This document shows, one piece after another, positions 25,829 through 35,542 of a DNA stretch of 64,000 bases. The first letter of the stretch is position 1. Each line of letters opens with the position of its first letter. The notes under the pieces are model-generated. The model made no database searches and was not told where the DNA came from. It saw only the letters and a list, made by a program, of their open reading frames with translations. Source of the stretch: Chryseobacterium herbae (GTDB lineage: Bacteria; Bacteroidota; Bacteroidia; Flavobacteriales; Weeksellaceae); contig NZ_JAOAMU010000007.1 in the NCBI RefSeq assembly GCF_025154075.1, forward strand, positions 1-64,000, read 5' to 3'. The position numbers were made by a program, and so were the translations under genes.

Positions 25829-25904
25829 TAACGCAAAGAAAATAATTATACTATTTACAAAGGGAAGCAAAGATGGAATCAATTTCATTGATTCTGATGA
25901 AGGG
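25829..25904. repeat. ~80-bp dispersed repeat, copy K3
   Basis: TAACGCAAAG ... GGAATCAATTTCATTGATTC-TGATGAAGGG, a diverged copy of the K family. The rest of the gene-free stretch 25619-26097 shows no reading frame with coding character. Confidence 0.65.
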
Positions 25905-26097
25905 AATAGATATGTAATGAGTTAAATATTTCTCGCGAATTAATCAGATGATGCAGATTTTCCCTTTTTTTAATCTGCTTTATCCGTACTATCTGCGAGA
26001 GCATATTATTTTTGCTCAGTTCAAATTTTGCGTCTGATTTGAAAGGCATGAAATATCTTTAAGAACACAGACTCTGTAGATATGAAGGAGTAGAAAA

Positions 26098-26128
26098 TAA
26101 AAACTCCCGAAATTTTCGGGAGTTTTTG
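26098..26128 (-). terminator. Rho-independent terminator
   Basis: AAAACTCCCGAAATTTTCGG-GAGTTTTT forms a long perfect stem followed by Ts on both strands; it ends the DUF4377 lipoprotein gene and may stop leftward read-through. Confidence 0.85.
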
Positions 26129-26131
26129 GTC

Positions 26132-26479
26132 TTATTTTTTGGTTTTGGAAACCTCTTTGATCAGTGTGTATTTTATAGATGATCCGTCAGCTGGCGGATT
26201 GGCAATCTTTTCCGTTTTTACTTTCAAAACATATTCATACCCTGGCTCATACGTAAATCCTTCAATGTTTGTATAGAAATTGGTCCAGCTTTCTGAAGCT
26301 TTTTCTTTTACCTGCAAACACTTCATAGGCGCTACTCCGGTACAGTCTGCAGTTTCAGGTCCTACGATGAACGTTTTTTCGTTAGCTCCGGCAGTATTGG
26401 CCGTAGTGGTACATTGTGTCATTGCGAATAGTGCTGCTGCAGGAAGAGCTCCTTTTAGAATGGTTGCTATAATTTTCAT
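26132..26479 (-). CDS. DUF4377 domain lipoprotein
   Basis: A 115-residue secreted lipoprotein. The signal peptide ends in a lipobox-like AMTQC, so Cys23 would be lipidated. The mature part shows the DUF4377 pattern: FIVGPETADCTG, the short CLQVKE strand, an aromatic WTNFYTNIEGFTYEPGYEY core and a C-terminal YTLIKEV strand. In other proteins this domain often accompanies META/HslJ domains linked to stress responses, but its own role is unknown. It is monocistronic with a strong terminator. Confidence 0.8.
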   Translation of the reverse strand: MKIIATILKGALPAAALFAMTQCTTTANTAGANEKTFIVGPETADCTGVAPMKCLQVKEKASESWTNFYTNIEGFTYEPGYEYVLKVKTEKIANPPADGSSIKYTLIKEVSKTKK

Positions 26480-26618
26480 AAACTTTATTTTAAACCTTAG
26501 TTGGCAATTACTGTGCCGAAGTTTTTGCCGCAGTTTTTCTATTTTTTTTTAGTTTATAATTATTTAATTTGAGCGCTTATAAAAATTTAACCAAAGAACA
26601 CAAATACCACATTATACT

Positions 26619-27042
26619 ATGAATAATCCGATTCAGATTGAAAATTACAAAATTCAAAAGTATGAAACGTAGACAGGAAATATCACGTATGAATAGCTGA
26701 GTAACAAAATAAAAAATTCTGAATTGGCCACAAAACAGATTGATGAAGGAAGAGATTACCGATATTATCTGGACAAAAATATTATACCAGGAATAAAGAA
26801 AACAGCGAATATGTCCGTATGACCACAATCTGAGTGAGCCGGGAAATCTGGAGTGGGCTTCCGCTTTCCAGATTGTCTTGGAGGAAAATAAAGAGGACTG
26901 TATCCCATAGAATACAATCCTCTCATGAATCTGGAAATTTCATAAGATCAGTTCGCAGACTTCAGAGAAGATCATTATACTTTAGCCGATAGCAACTTCA
27001 GATTAGGTATTGATATAATAGAATTGGGTTTAATGAATATGA
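26619..27042 (+). pseudogene. Decayed protein-coding remnant
   Basis: Several coding-like stretches line up on the plus strand but are broken. From ATG 26619 (MNNPIQIENYKIQKYET) an in-frame TAG at 26670 is followed, in the same frame, by a second TAG and then a fairly long segment ending IIPGIKKTANMSV. A frameshift then leads to LSEPGNLEWASAFQIVLEEN, and a further piece (DQFADFREDHYTLADSNFRL) comes after another stop. Amino-acid composition is protein-like throughout. No family is recognised. The minus-strand frame at 26577-26828 is taken as its shadow. Confidence 0.5.
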
Positions 27043-27128
27043 TTAAGTTTAACTTTAATAAAGTATTTAAATTAATCTGATATTCAGTTTTTTGTGTAAA
27101 ATATTTAAAGTTTAAATTCAAGATGGGG

Positions 27129-27169
27129 GTTTTAGATTTCGGCGGCCGGAGGCCGCCGAAATCTAAAAC
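27129..27169. repeat. Perfect 19-bp inverted repeat
   Basis: GTTTTAGATTTCGGCGGCC (27129-27147) and its exact complement (27151-27169) are separated by only GGA. It is far more GC-rich in its centre than the surrounding DNA. It could be a terminator or a dispersed hairpin element. Confidence 0.9.
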
Positions 27170-27236
27170 TCTATATCCTCCATATTAAGATGAATAGAAC
27201 CTTCAAAAGAATTCACTTTCTATAAAAACAAACCAT

Positions 27237-27620
27237 AAAAATCTTAGATTTTTAAAAACTTAAGTGCATTTCTGATCCCCAAACAGTAAGCTTATAAAAC
27301 TTAAGTGTTTAAAAAAATCTTTGTCTATGATTATGATTAGACGAGAATATTTGAACCATTAAGAGCATTAAGTGTTTAAGAATAGTAAGCCAATTTTCCC
27401 TCTAAGAAACGCTGCTAAAAAAATCAAATGATTTTTTCTTAACTCATCTTATCGTCTTCATTGATCTTAATGTTTTAAAAAGCACACAATGATAATCTCT
27501 AGGAAACAAAAGTACAAGCATATGAAGTCATAAAATTCTTTTAAACACTTAAGTTATTTTAGAGTTAAGTATACTGCATATATAAAGTACACTTAAGTTT
27601 TATGAAAATCTTGGATTTTC
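27237..27620. repeat. Non-coding element with ~85-bp imperfect inverted ends
   Basis: The left end (27237-27318: AAATCTTAGATTT, then two CTTAAGTG copies) is matched in reverse complement by the right end (27535-27620: two CACTTAAG copies, then AAATCTTGGATTTT). The inner ~220 bp carries a hairpin AAAATCAAATGATTTTTT and no coding frame. A related partial copy trails at 27650-27705. MITE-like in form; no flanking target duplication was established. Confidence 0.6.
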
Positions 27621-27708
27621 TGCTTATGTGGTCTATTTGTTTTCAGCATAGCAAGATTTTAAAACTAAAGTGTTTAAAAAACTTTTGTGTCTTTTGTGGT
27701 AAAAAAAA

Positions 27709-28065
27709 TTAATGCAAATCCTCAGAAGTATCAGTGTTCTTCGGTTTGGGAGCTATCCCTCTGAATTTCTGCTTACCGATCAGCAGCTCAAAAAACAACC
27801 TGAAATCCGAGACCAGTGACCAGATAGGATATTTAAAAGTAGCAGGTTTATTTCTCTCAATAACGGCATGGCTGAACCATGCGAAGCCATATCCAAAGAT
27901 CGGAATGTACCATAGAAACCTTTCTTTCCCTGAACTGATGACATACCAGATCACAAGAAATACCAGAAGTGTTCCGATAAAATGAAAGATTCTGGTTCCC
28001 GTTTTACTGTGCTCGGTAAGATAGAACTGATAAAATTCTCCGTACGTTTTTATTCTGTCTGACAT
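27709..28065 (-). CDS. DUF962 / Mpo1-like membrane protein
   Basis: A 118-residue membrane protein beginning MSDRIKTYGEFYQFYL (ATG at 28065; a TTG two codons upstream is less likely). It has two or three hydrophobic helices and the conserved His positions of the DUF962/Mpo1 family: YLTEHSKTGTRIFHFIGT near the start and WFSHAVIERNKPATFKYP in the middle. Yeast Mpo1 is an iron-dependent dioxygenase in 2-hydroxy fatty-acid alpha-oxidation; whether bacterial members do the same is not settled. It stands alone, followed by repeat-rich DNA. Confidence 0.85.
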   Translation of the reverse strand: MSDRIKTYGEFYQFYLTEHSKTGTRIFHFIGTLLVFLVIWYVISSGKERFLWYIPIFGYGFAWFSHAVIERNKPATFKYPIWSLVSDFRLFFELLIGKQKFRGIAPKPKNTDTSEDLH

Positions 28066-28146
28066 GGCCAATTAGTTTATAGTTTGTGTGGGAATCTATG
28101 CAATAATTCTGCCGATTTAATGAAAAAGACCAAATGTGAAAAAAGA

Positions 28147-28184
28147 AAAAAGGCAAATCTGCTGGTATGCAAATTTGCCTTTTA
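28147..28184 (-). terminator. Hairpin terminator
   Basis: AAAGGCAAAT pairs with ATTTGCCTTT across a 14-nt loop with Ts beyond on both strands; it ends the minus-strand amino-acid permease transcript. Confidence 0.75.
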
Positions 28185-28213
28185 TTATATTTTATAATTT
28201 GTAAATCAGTATT

Positions 28214-29890
28214 TTAAACTGTTTCTTTTCTAAGCTTACTGTGTTTATAACCGTAGCAGAAATAGATCACCAGACCCAGCGCAAACCAAAGGCCGAACCA
28301 GAACCAGTTCTCATGGCTCATTCCCGTAAGAAGGTATAAACATGAGCTTAAACCGATCAAAGGAATTAAAGAGAAATTCTTAATAAAGGTAAAAACACAA
28401 AGTACCAGATTGATCAGAATGAAAACGAAAATGGATGCTCTGAATTCCCCTTCTTTAGGATCACTCCAGTCCATCAAATCAGTGAAAAATTCCGGTTGCC
28501 AGATATAGAAACCTATTAATCCTCCGATAATGATAACCGGGAATATGATCTTACCATTAATATAAGGAAGGTGGAATCTGCCTTTGATCTTTTCTTTCGC
28601 TGGAAGCATTAAAACTCCGGCGCATACCAGTACGAAAGCGAAAATGGTCCCAATACTTGTAAAATCCAGGATGAATGTTTTATCCGTAAACAGGATAGGA
28701 ATTCCTACGGCAATACCTGTAATAATGGTAGCAAATGAAGGGGTTTTATATTTTGGATGTACCGTCTTGAATTTTTCAGGCATCAGTCCGTCACGGCTCA
28801 TCGCATACCAGATTCTCGGTTGTCCCATTTGGAATACCAATAATACCGTGGTGATGGCGACAATAGCTACGAAAGAAACCACAAGTTCCATCCAGGCTAC
28901 ATTGGCGTTAGATTTTTCGAATATGAATGAAAGCGGATCTCCGATACCGTCGAACTTCCTGTAATCAACCATTCCTGTCAGTACTAGTGTTAAAGCAATA
29001 TAAATTACTGTACAAAGCACCAGAGAGATGATCATCCCTTTCGGAAGTGTTTTCTGAGGATCTTTGGTCTCTTCGGAAAGAACGCTTAATGCATCAAAAC
29101 CGATATAGGCAAAGAAAACGCCCGACACCGCACTCATGACTCCGGCAAAACCGTTGGGCATGAAGGAAGCGACGTGTGTTTCCGGATTGACAGGGGTCCA
29201 GTTTTCTGTATTGATGTAAGAAAAGCCTACCAAAATTACTAAAACAATGACAGCCAGTTTTAAAATAACCAGAGAATTATTAAAGTTCTTACTTTCTTTC
29301 ACTCCTACATAACAAAGCCATGTGATAAGGCCATTGATGACCAGTGCAGGAAGGTCTAGAATGAATTTTAAATTACCGATCAGCGGGGCTGTATTCCATG
29401 CACTTAACAGCTCCTTATTCTCAGAACCGTTCTGGAAAGCTTTTCGGGCTTCGGTGTAGCTGCAGGTAAGGTAGTCGGGAATATGCATGCCCAGACGCTC
29501 TAAGAAGCTGGTGAAATAGTCGGACCAGGAAAAAGCCACATAAATATTCCCGAAAGAATATTCCATGATCAATGCCCATCCGATCACCCAGGCAATCAAT
29601 TCCCCAAAACTGGCGTAAGCATAAGTATATGCGGAACCGGCTGTAGGAATTCTGCTGGCAAATTCAGCATAACACAAGGCAGTAAATCCACAGGCAAAAC
29701 CACAAATTAAATATAGTAGAATAACTCCGGGGCCACCTCTGAAAACTGCTTCACCTAAGCTGCTGAAACTTCCTGCTCCTATAATGGCCGCAATACCAAA
29801 AAAAACGATATCCCAAACACCTAAAACCCTTAAAAGACTGGTAGATGTATCTGTTTCTGAATAGTTTTTCCTTCTGAAAAGTTGATTCAT
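28214..29890 (-). CDS. APC superfamily cationic amino-acid transporter-like permease
   Basis: A 558-residue inner-membrane permease with about 14 helices, matching the CAT-type branch of the APC superfamily, which is longer than the 12-helix basic type. Helix 1 carries the substrate-binding GIAAIIGAGSFSSLGEA, helix 3 EFASRIPTAGSAYTYAY, and the central FFAYIGFDALSVLSEETKDP loop is highly characteristic. A C-terminal pair of helices ends in the basic tail YKHSKLRKE. Substrate amino acid cannot be read from sequence. It appears monocistronic, ended by the hairpin at 28147-28184. Confidence 0.92.
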   Translation of the reverse strand: MNQLFRRKNYSETDTSTSLLRVLGVWDIVFFGIAAIIGAGSFSSLGEAVFRGGPGVILLYLICGFACGFTALCYAEFASRIPTAGSAYTYAYASFGELIAWVIGWALIMEYSFGNIYVAFSWSDYFTSFLERLGMHIPDYLTCSYTEARKAFQNGSENKELLSAWNTAPLIGNLKFILDLPALVINGLITWLCYVGVKESKNFNNSLVILKLAVIVLVILVGFSYINTENWTPVNPETHVASFMPNGFAGVMSAVSGVFFAYIGFDALSVLSEETKDPQKTLPKGMIISLVLCTVIYIALTLVLTGMVDYRKFDGIGDPLSFIFEKSNANVAWMELVVSFVAIVAITTVLLVFQMGQPRIWYAMSRDGLMPEKFKTVHPKYKTPSFATIITGIAVGIPILFTDKTFILDFTSIGTIFAFVLVCAGVLMLPAKEKIKGRFHLPYINGKIIFPVIIIGGLIGFYIWQPEFFTDLMDWSDPKEGEFRASIFVFILINLVLCVFTFIKNFSLIPLIGLSSCLYLLTGMSHENWFWFGLWFALGLVIYFCYGYKHSKLRKETV

Positions 29891-30004
29891 TCAATATTTA
29901 TATTTGAGTTTGAAAAAAAGCAAATGTAATCATTTTTTATTTTGGTGTTGGCTGTAATCATAATATTTCGTTAAAAAGGCTGAGGTTCTCACGGCTAAAC
30001 TCCT

Positions 30005-32245
30005 TTATTCTTGGTAAATAGGTATTTCCACATAGCTGTCGTTATACCACTTTATTTCCAGCGGTTCGCCGGAATCTTTGATCGTTTCATCACTTACATC
30101 TTTTCCGGATCCGTAATTAATCTGCCAGCTTGGGTTTTTATTGACGCCCACCAGTAGAACCAATTTGCTTCCCTTTTCTAATTTTTTACTCATAAATATT
30201 GAGTTTTTTATAGGGATCTGTTCTTCTTTACCCGGTTTAAGGAGCTGACGCATAGCATTGTTTTTTGCATAGCTCGCTCTTACCATATGAGTGGATAATA
30301 AAAAGGTCTTTCCATCAGGCTTGATCTGATACAGGTACATATCCGTATCAAAATCTTTTTTATTAATGGAAACATTGAAGAATCCAGCCGGATTTCCACT
30401 GAAGATAAGGTCTTTGTCTAAAACTTCACTCTCGAAATACACGGAGTTCGTAGTTTTCACACTGTCAATCTTACTTACCGCGTGATAAGTGTCCTTTTGA
30501 TCCCGATTCTTGAAATCAACCGTTTGTTTAACGAAGCTTTTCTCTGCGGGCTGAGTGAAAACCGATGCGGTACCTTTACGATCCTGAAGATAAAATTTAA
30601 GCGTTGAAGTATGCATCTTATCCAGAGTAGGAGCGTGTTTCCATGTATTGGTATTCATCACCTGAAAATTAATCCTGTCTTTTAGAATCTCTGGTTTTTT
30701 ACCGTCTTTCATGATATAATCAAACCAGGAAAAAGCAAGGTCGTCAATACTTATTCTGGCTACAGGATCTATCGGATTTCCGCCGACGTGAGTATATCCA
30801 AAGCTTTGTGCTCCGCCATGATCATAAGGACCAATCACGATATAATGATTAGCATTTTTGTTATACTGATGATGTTCTTTAAAATAGTATAGCGCTCCGA
30901 TCTGATCATCGTCATAATAGCCTGTCGTCGTCAGAATAGGAATATTGATTTTGGCGAAATCCTCTTTGTAAGGCACCATTTTCTGATAATATTGGTCGTA
31001 ACCGGGATGATCCAGCCATCTTTGAAATATCTTGCTTGGCTTACCGCTGATTGTATCCAGAGCTCTGAATGATTTTCCGCTTTTGTACCAGGCCGTATTA
31101 ATAGAATCCCATTTTTTAGCATTGTTGAAATCTGCTTCATCCGTAAGCTTATTATTCGTCACATACTGGATCCATTGCAGCATATAACTCATGAAAATAT
31201 TATTTTGGGCAGGATAGTCTATTCCGATTCCTACCGCAACCTGTGGAACAATTGTTTTTAATGCAGGGTGTAATTTTTTAACAGCGGCCCATTGGCTGAA
31301 GCCCAGATAACTTCCACCGATCATTCCGACTTTACCGTTACACCAGGGCTGCTTGCTGATCCAGTCGATCACTTCGTAAATATCCTGAGATTCGTGTTCG
31401 AAAGGATTGTTCACGTCATTGCTGTTTCTTTTGCCACGGGTATTCACAACAGCACCTACATAGTCATAAACGGCAGCTCTTTTTCCGAAATAAGCATCGA
31501 TCGGTCCTGCATAAATATTATTGCTGAGAACAACAGGAAGAGGCGAGGTATTTGTTTTTTTTCTGACAATCGTGATCGTCAGGGTACTTCCGTTTTTTGT
31601 TTTAATATCCTTAGTTTCGGTAATGAACTTTTCCTCGTCTTTTGAGGTAACCAATTGCATGATCTGAGGTTTAGTGATGGAGAAAGTTTTATAATTCAGA
31701 TAACTTCTGCATAAAGCCACAGCCGATCCGTAATCTATACTGTCTTTATCTTTTTGTTTGTCCAGCGTTTCTTTGAGGACTTTTCGTGCGACCATGACAT
31801 CACCATCTACTGCAATACTTAGTTTCGTGATCAGTTTATCAGGGAGGCTTGCATATTTTGTGTCGAATGCTTTTTGGAAGGCATTCGGGAAAGAAATTTT
31901 TTCTTTTGCCTCGATTATTTTTGCCATGCTGTAAAATTCGTAGGCAATATATTTATTCCCTACCATGTCATGATCTGCAAATTCCTTGCGGTAATCTGCT
32001 AAAGTGGCATTGGATTTTTTGTAATCTTTAGCAAGCAATTCTAAACGCAGGAGAATATCCAGATAAGCCAGTTTATTGGTTTGTTTAAGCTTCAGAAGTG
32101 GAGCCTGAGTCATTAGTTTTGATGCCAACTGGGGCATTTGTTTTTCCAAAATAACACTGTCAGTGATGGCTGTTTTCGGAAAATAAAATTTTTGAGCCTG
32201 CAGAAGGTTGACAAATATTAATGCTAAAAGTATTTTAATTTTCAT
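30005..32245 (-). CDS. CocE/NonD family (X-Pro dipeptidyl-peptidase-like) hydrolase
   Basis: A 746-residue exported serine hydrolase. The start at 32245 gives a clean signal peptide (MKIKILLALIFVNLLQAQK); the 26 upstream codons are unlikely. A helical N-terminal domain (about 20-200) precedes the alpha/beta-hydrolase S15 core with the nucleophile elbow MIGGSYLGFSQ, acid in TTGYYDDDQIGALYY and His in GPYDHGGAQ, then the C-terminal jelly-roll (from about 525: WKHAPTLDKM, LLSTHMVRASY). Relatives cleave Xaa-Pro peptides or acyl/ester bonds in peptides and beta-lactam precursors. Here periplasmic peptide or ester hydrolysis is the fair guess. No operon partners. Confidence 0.88.
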   Translation of the reverse strand: MKIKILLALIFVNLLQAQKFYFPKTAITDSVILEKQMPQLASKLMTQAPLLKLKQTNKLAYLDILLRLELLAKDYKKSNATLADYRKEFADHDMVGNKYIAYEFYSMAKIIEAKEKISFPNAFQKAFDTKYASLPDKLITKLSIAVDGDVMVARKVLKETLDKQKDKDSIDYGSAVALCRSYLNYKTFSITKPQIMQLVTSKDEEKFITETKDIKTKNGSTLTITIVRKKTNTSPLPVVLSNNIYAGPIDAYFGKRAAVYDYVGAVVNTRGKRNSNDVNNPFEHESQDIYEVIDWISKQPWCNGKVGMIGGSYLGFSQWAAVKKLHPALKTIVPQVAVGIGIDYPAQNNIFMSYMLQWIQYVTNNKLTDEADFNNAKKWDSINTAWYKSGKSFRALDTISGKPSKIFQRWLDHPGYDQYYQKMVPYKEDFAKINIPILTTTGYYDDDQIGALYYFKEHHQYNKNANHYIVIGPYDHGGAQSFGYTHVGGNPIDPVARISIDDLAFSWFDYIMKDGKKPEILKDRINFQVMNTNTWKHAPTLDKMHTSTLKFYLQDRKGTASVFTQPAEKSFVKQTVDFKNRDQKDTYHAVSKIDSVKTTNSVYFESEVLDKDLIFSGNPAGFFNVSINKKDFDTDMYLYQIKPDGKTFLLSTHMVRASYAKNNAMRQLLKPGKEEQIPIKNSIFMSKKLEKGSKLVLLVGVNKNPSWQINYGSGKDVSDETIKDSGEPLEIKWYNDSYVEIPIYQE

Positions 32246-32481
32246 GTAATGGTATGTTTTTAGCTGGTGTAGATTGAGGATTCCATCAGAAATTTTTTTT
32301 GAAGGTTCCGAATTGATATCCATTTTGTTTTTACGATACTAAAGTAATCATTTTTTATCATCAAATAGTGAAATGTAATCAATTGTTAATTTATGTTATA
32401 AAACCTTTAAAACTTGCTTAAACAATAAGTTTTTAATATTTTCGTTAACTTATATAGCTAATCTTTTTATTCAGAAAAAGA

Positions 32482-35445
32482 ATGAATTCAAAAAAAATAC
32501 TTCTCTCAGCTGCCGTGTTTTATTTCGGAATTTCCGGAGCACAACAGTCACAGTACTTTACCCAGAAAGAAAATTACAGGTTCAATCTCGCAGAAAATCT
32601 TTATCAGACCAAAATATACAATGCTTCTCAATTCGAATATGCTAGGCAATATTTCTATAATCAGAATTTGTCCAGATCGAGAAAAGAAGCAGCGCAGTTT
32701 TTTGATAATGTGATCGGCGTGATCCTACAGAAAAACCATGCAGAGGAAGGACTGACCGCCTTTATGAAAGAATATCCGAATTCTGCGTATTTTGCTCAGG
32801 CCAATCTTCCGCTGGCAGATTATTATCTGGCTAAAAAAGATTTTGACAAAGCCCTGGAGACCCTGAAAAAAGTAAACCAGTATCAGCTTTCAAAAGAAGA
32901 AAATACACAGTATATTCTGAAACTGGGCTATGCTAAATTCATGACTGGTGATACCAAAGGAGCCACCGATGCATTGGAAGAAGCCTATAAAACAGCTGAT
33001 GAATCTCAAAAAGGAGATATCGCTTATATGCTGGGACACCTGTATTATTCGGGTGGACAGAATGATAAAGCTTTCCAGTACTTCGATTCTGTAAAAGATC
33101 AGCCTAAATTCTCTAAGCTGGTTCGTCCTTATTATGTACAGATGTACTACAATGATAAGAACTATGATCAGGCAATTTCTGAAGGAACAGCTTTATTGAG
33201 CGAAAGTATTTCGGATGCTTATAAAGCAGAGGTTCATAAGATCATCGGGGAGAGTTATTTCATGAAAAATGATTATACTTCGGCGTATCCGCACCTTAAA
33301 GATTATCTGAGTGTACAGCAGAATCCGTCTGAAAATGACCTTTATGAAATGGGATTTGTGGCCGCTCAGCTTAAAAAATATGATGAAGCGGTTTCTTATT
33401 ACAACCAGCTTGTCAACAGCAATTCAGCATTGGCACAGAATGCTTACTATCAGTTAGGAAATGCCTATCTGGCAGTAGATAAAAAGCAGGAAGCCCTTTC
33501 GGCATTCCGTTCTTCTTATCAGATGAATTACGATGCTAAGGTTAAAAAATTAGCCCACGAGCAGTACGCGAAATTAAGTTACGATATCGGAAATCCGTTT
33601 GAAAGCCCTTCTGCGGTGATCCAAAGCTATATCAACGATAATCAGAATGATGCGAATGCGCCTGAAATGAGATCACTTCTTGTGAAATCATATCTGTATT
33701 CCGGAAACTATAAAGAAACGCTGAACGCGATTGACAGACTTCAGAATTCTACACCAGAGATCAATAAAGTAGACCAGGAGGTTTCTTATTTATTGGGAAC
33801 AGAGGAATTCAACAAAGGAAATTATGACGAAGCAGAAAGGTATTTCCTGAGAAGCTTAGGATTCAATATCAATAAAGAATTTTACAACAGAGCATTGTAT
33901 TGGTTGGGACAGGTGTATTACCAGAAAGGGAATTATCCGTCTGCCATTGCCCGTTACGAGAAGCTTCTTACTGAAACCTTCCCTGAAAAGCAACAGCTGC
34001 CATATGACTTAGGATATGCTTATTTTAAAGCTAAAAAATTCGATCAGGCACAGACCTATTTCAAACAGTATCTGAGCAATCCGAAGCCTGAATTTAAAAA
34101 TGATGCAGAACTTCGTTTGGCAGATATTCATTATGCCAACAATGATCTGAATGAGGCGATTGCGATTTATGATAAAAATGAAGATGCCACCGACTATACT
34201 TTATACCAGAAAGCGATGGCTTTAGGATTTAAAGGTGATACACAGGCGAAGATCACCAATCTGAAAAATCTTCTATCCAAATACCCGGATTCTGAATATT
34301 ATGACGATGCCCAGTATGAAATGGGAACAGCGTATTCCGCACAGGATGATTTTGCGAATTCCAATGATTATTTTGCGAAAGTGATCAAGACCTCTTCGGA
34401 TAAAGATCTTATTGCCAATGCATCTATTTACAGAGCACAGAATTATATTGACCAGAACCAGAGCGATAAAGCACTTTCTGAACTTAAATCTTTAGGCGAG
34501 CAGTATAAAAATACGGCGTACGCTGAGAAGATCGTTCAGGCAGCAAAACCTATTTTCACGAAAAACGGTGACGTTTCCGGATATGAAACTTTTGCGAAAA
34601 ATATCGGGGTAAATGTAGATGCTTCTGAGATCGATGAGATCAACCTTTCTACCGGGAAACAGTATTTCACCAAGAAAGACTATAAAAATGCTATTTCTTA
34701 CTACGAAAAATATTTAACACAGAATCCTACCGGAGAAGGCCTTTATCAGGCTAAATACGAGCTGGGAGAAAGCTACTATCAAACTAATAACGCGACGAAA
34801 GCGCTTCTTGTTCTTCAGGAAGTAGCCTCGGTACAGAACGACTATCAGGATGATGCACAGACCCGTCTGGCACAGATTTTTGTGGCTCAGGGGAATACGG
34901 CAGAAGCCAAAAAATATCTTGAGAATATCAAAAACTCTTCAGACATCAGTATTAAAAACTATGCGAATGTTGAGTTGATGAAGGTATATGCCAGCGAGAA
35001 AAACTTCTCTCAGGCGGAAAAACTGGCTGATGCAGTGATCGCGAATACGAAAAACTCGGCAGCGGTTATTGAAACAGCGAAAGTGATCAAAGCGAGAAGC
35101 CTTATGAATTCAGGGAAAGATAAAGATGCACAGTCAGCGTACACTTCTCTTGAAAAATCATCCAATACATCGGTGGCGGCGGAAGCTATTTATGCAAAAG
35201 CTTACTATCAGAATAAAGGAAAGGCATTCAAATCTTCCAATGAGACGATCTTTAAACTGGCCAACAATTATGCATCAGAAGATTATTGGGGTGCAAAAGC
35301 TTTGGTCCTGATGGCTAAAAACTATGTAGGACTGAAAGACAATTACCAGGCAAGTTATACCTGCGACCAGATCATCGAGAATTATAAAGATTTCCCGGAG
35401 ATCGTAGCAGAAGCAAAAGAGGTTAAAAAGCAGATTAAAAAGTAA
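32482..35445 (+). CDS. Large periplasmic tetratricopeptide-repeat protein
   Basis: A 987-residue protein with a signal peptide (MNSKKILLSAAVFYFGISGA) and then TPR-type helical hairpins along nearly its whole length, recognisable by A/G-Y-x-x-G/A-x-Y-x-x-A patterns such as ALYWLGQVYYQKGNYPSAIA, YDLGYAYFKAKKFDQAQTYF and YELGESYYQTNNATKALLVL. TPR superhelices act as protein-protein scaffolds. The downstream outer-membrane barrel gene lies 97 bases away in the same direction, a pairing that suggests this protein holds or feeds partners at the outer membrane. Confidence 0.88.
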   Translation: MNSKKILLSAAVFYFGISGAQQSQYFTQKENYRFNLAENLYQTKIYNASQFEYARQYFYNQNLSRSRKEAAQFFDNVIGVILQKNHAEEGLTAFMKEYPNSAYFAQANLPLADYYLAKKDFDKALETLKKVNQYQLSKEENTQYILKLGYAKFMTGDTKGATDALEEAYKTADESQKGDIAYMLGHLYYSGGQNDKAFQYFDSVKDQPKFSKLVRPYYVQMYYNDKNYDQAISEGTALLSESISDAYKAEVHKIIGESYFMKNDYTSAYPHLKDYLSVQQNPSENDLYEMGFVAAQLKKYDEAVSYYNQLVNSNSALAQNAYYQLGNAYLAVDKKQEALSAFRSSYQMNYDAKVKKLAHEQYAKLSYDIGNPFESPSAVIQSYINDNQNDANAPEMRSLLVKSYLYSGNYKETLNAIDRLQNSTPEINKVDQEVSYLLGTEEFNKGNYDEAERYFLRSLGFNINKEFYNRALYWLGQVYYQKGNYPSAIARYEKLLTETFPEKQQLPYDLGYAYFKAKKFDQAQTYFKQYLSNPKPEFKNDAELRLADIHYANNDLNEAIAIYDKNEDATDYTLYQKAMALGFKGDTQAKITNLKNLLSKYPDSEYYDDAQYEMGTAYSAQDDFANSNDYFAKVIKTSSDKDLIANASIYRAQNYIDQNQSDKALSELKSLGEQYKNTAYAEKIVQAAKPIFTKNGDVSGYETFAKNIGVNVDASEIDEINLSTGKQYFTKKDYKNAISYYEKYLTQNPTGEGLYQAKYELGESYYQTNNATKALLVLQEVASVQNDYQDDAQTRLAQIFVAQGNTAEAKKYLENIKNSSDISIKNYANVELMKVYASEKNFSQAEKLADAVIANTKNSAAVIETAKVIKARSLMNSGKDKDAQSAYTSLEKSSNTSVAAEAIYAKAYYQNKGKAFKSSNETIFKLANNYASEDYWGAKALVLMAKNYVGLKDNYQASYTCDQIIENYKDFPEIVAEAKEVKKQIKK

Positions 35446-35542
35446 AGTGTATAAAGTATAATGTAAAAAGTAAAATGTACAAAGTACAATTCGATAGATA
35501 CATTATACATCCGACATTATACATTAATACAAATATTGAGCA

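Noticed and set aside
26577..26828. 83-codon hydrophobic minus-strand frame
   Set aside because: It is antisense to a decayed but protein-like plus-strand sequence and its composition looks like a reverse-complement artefact.
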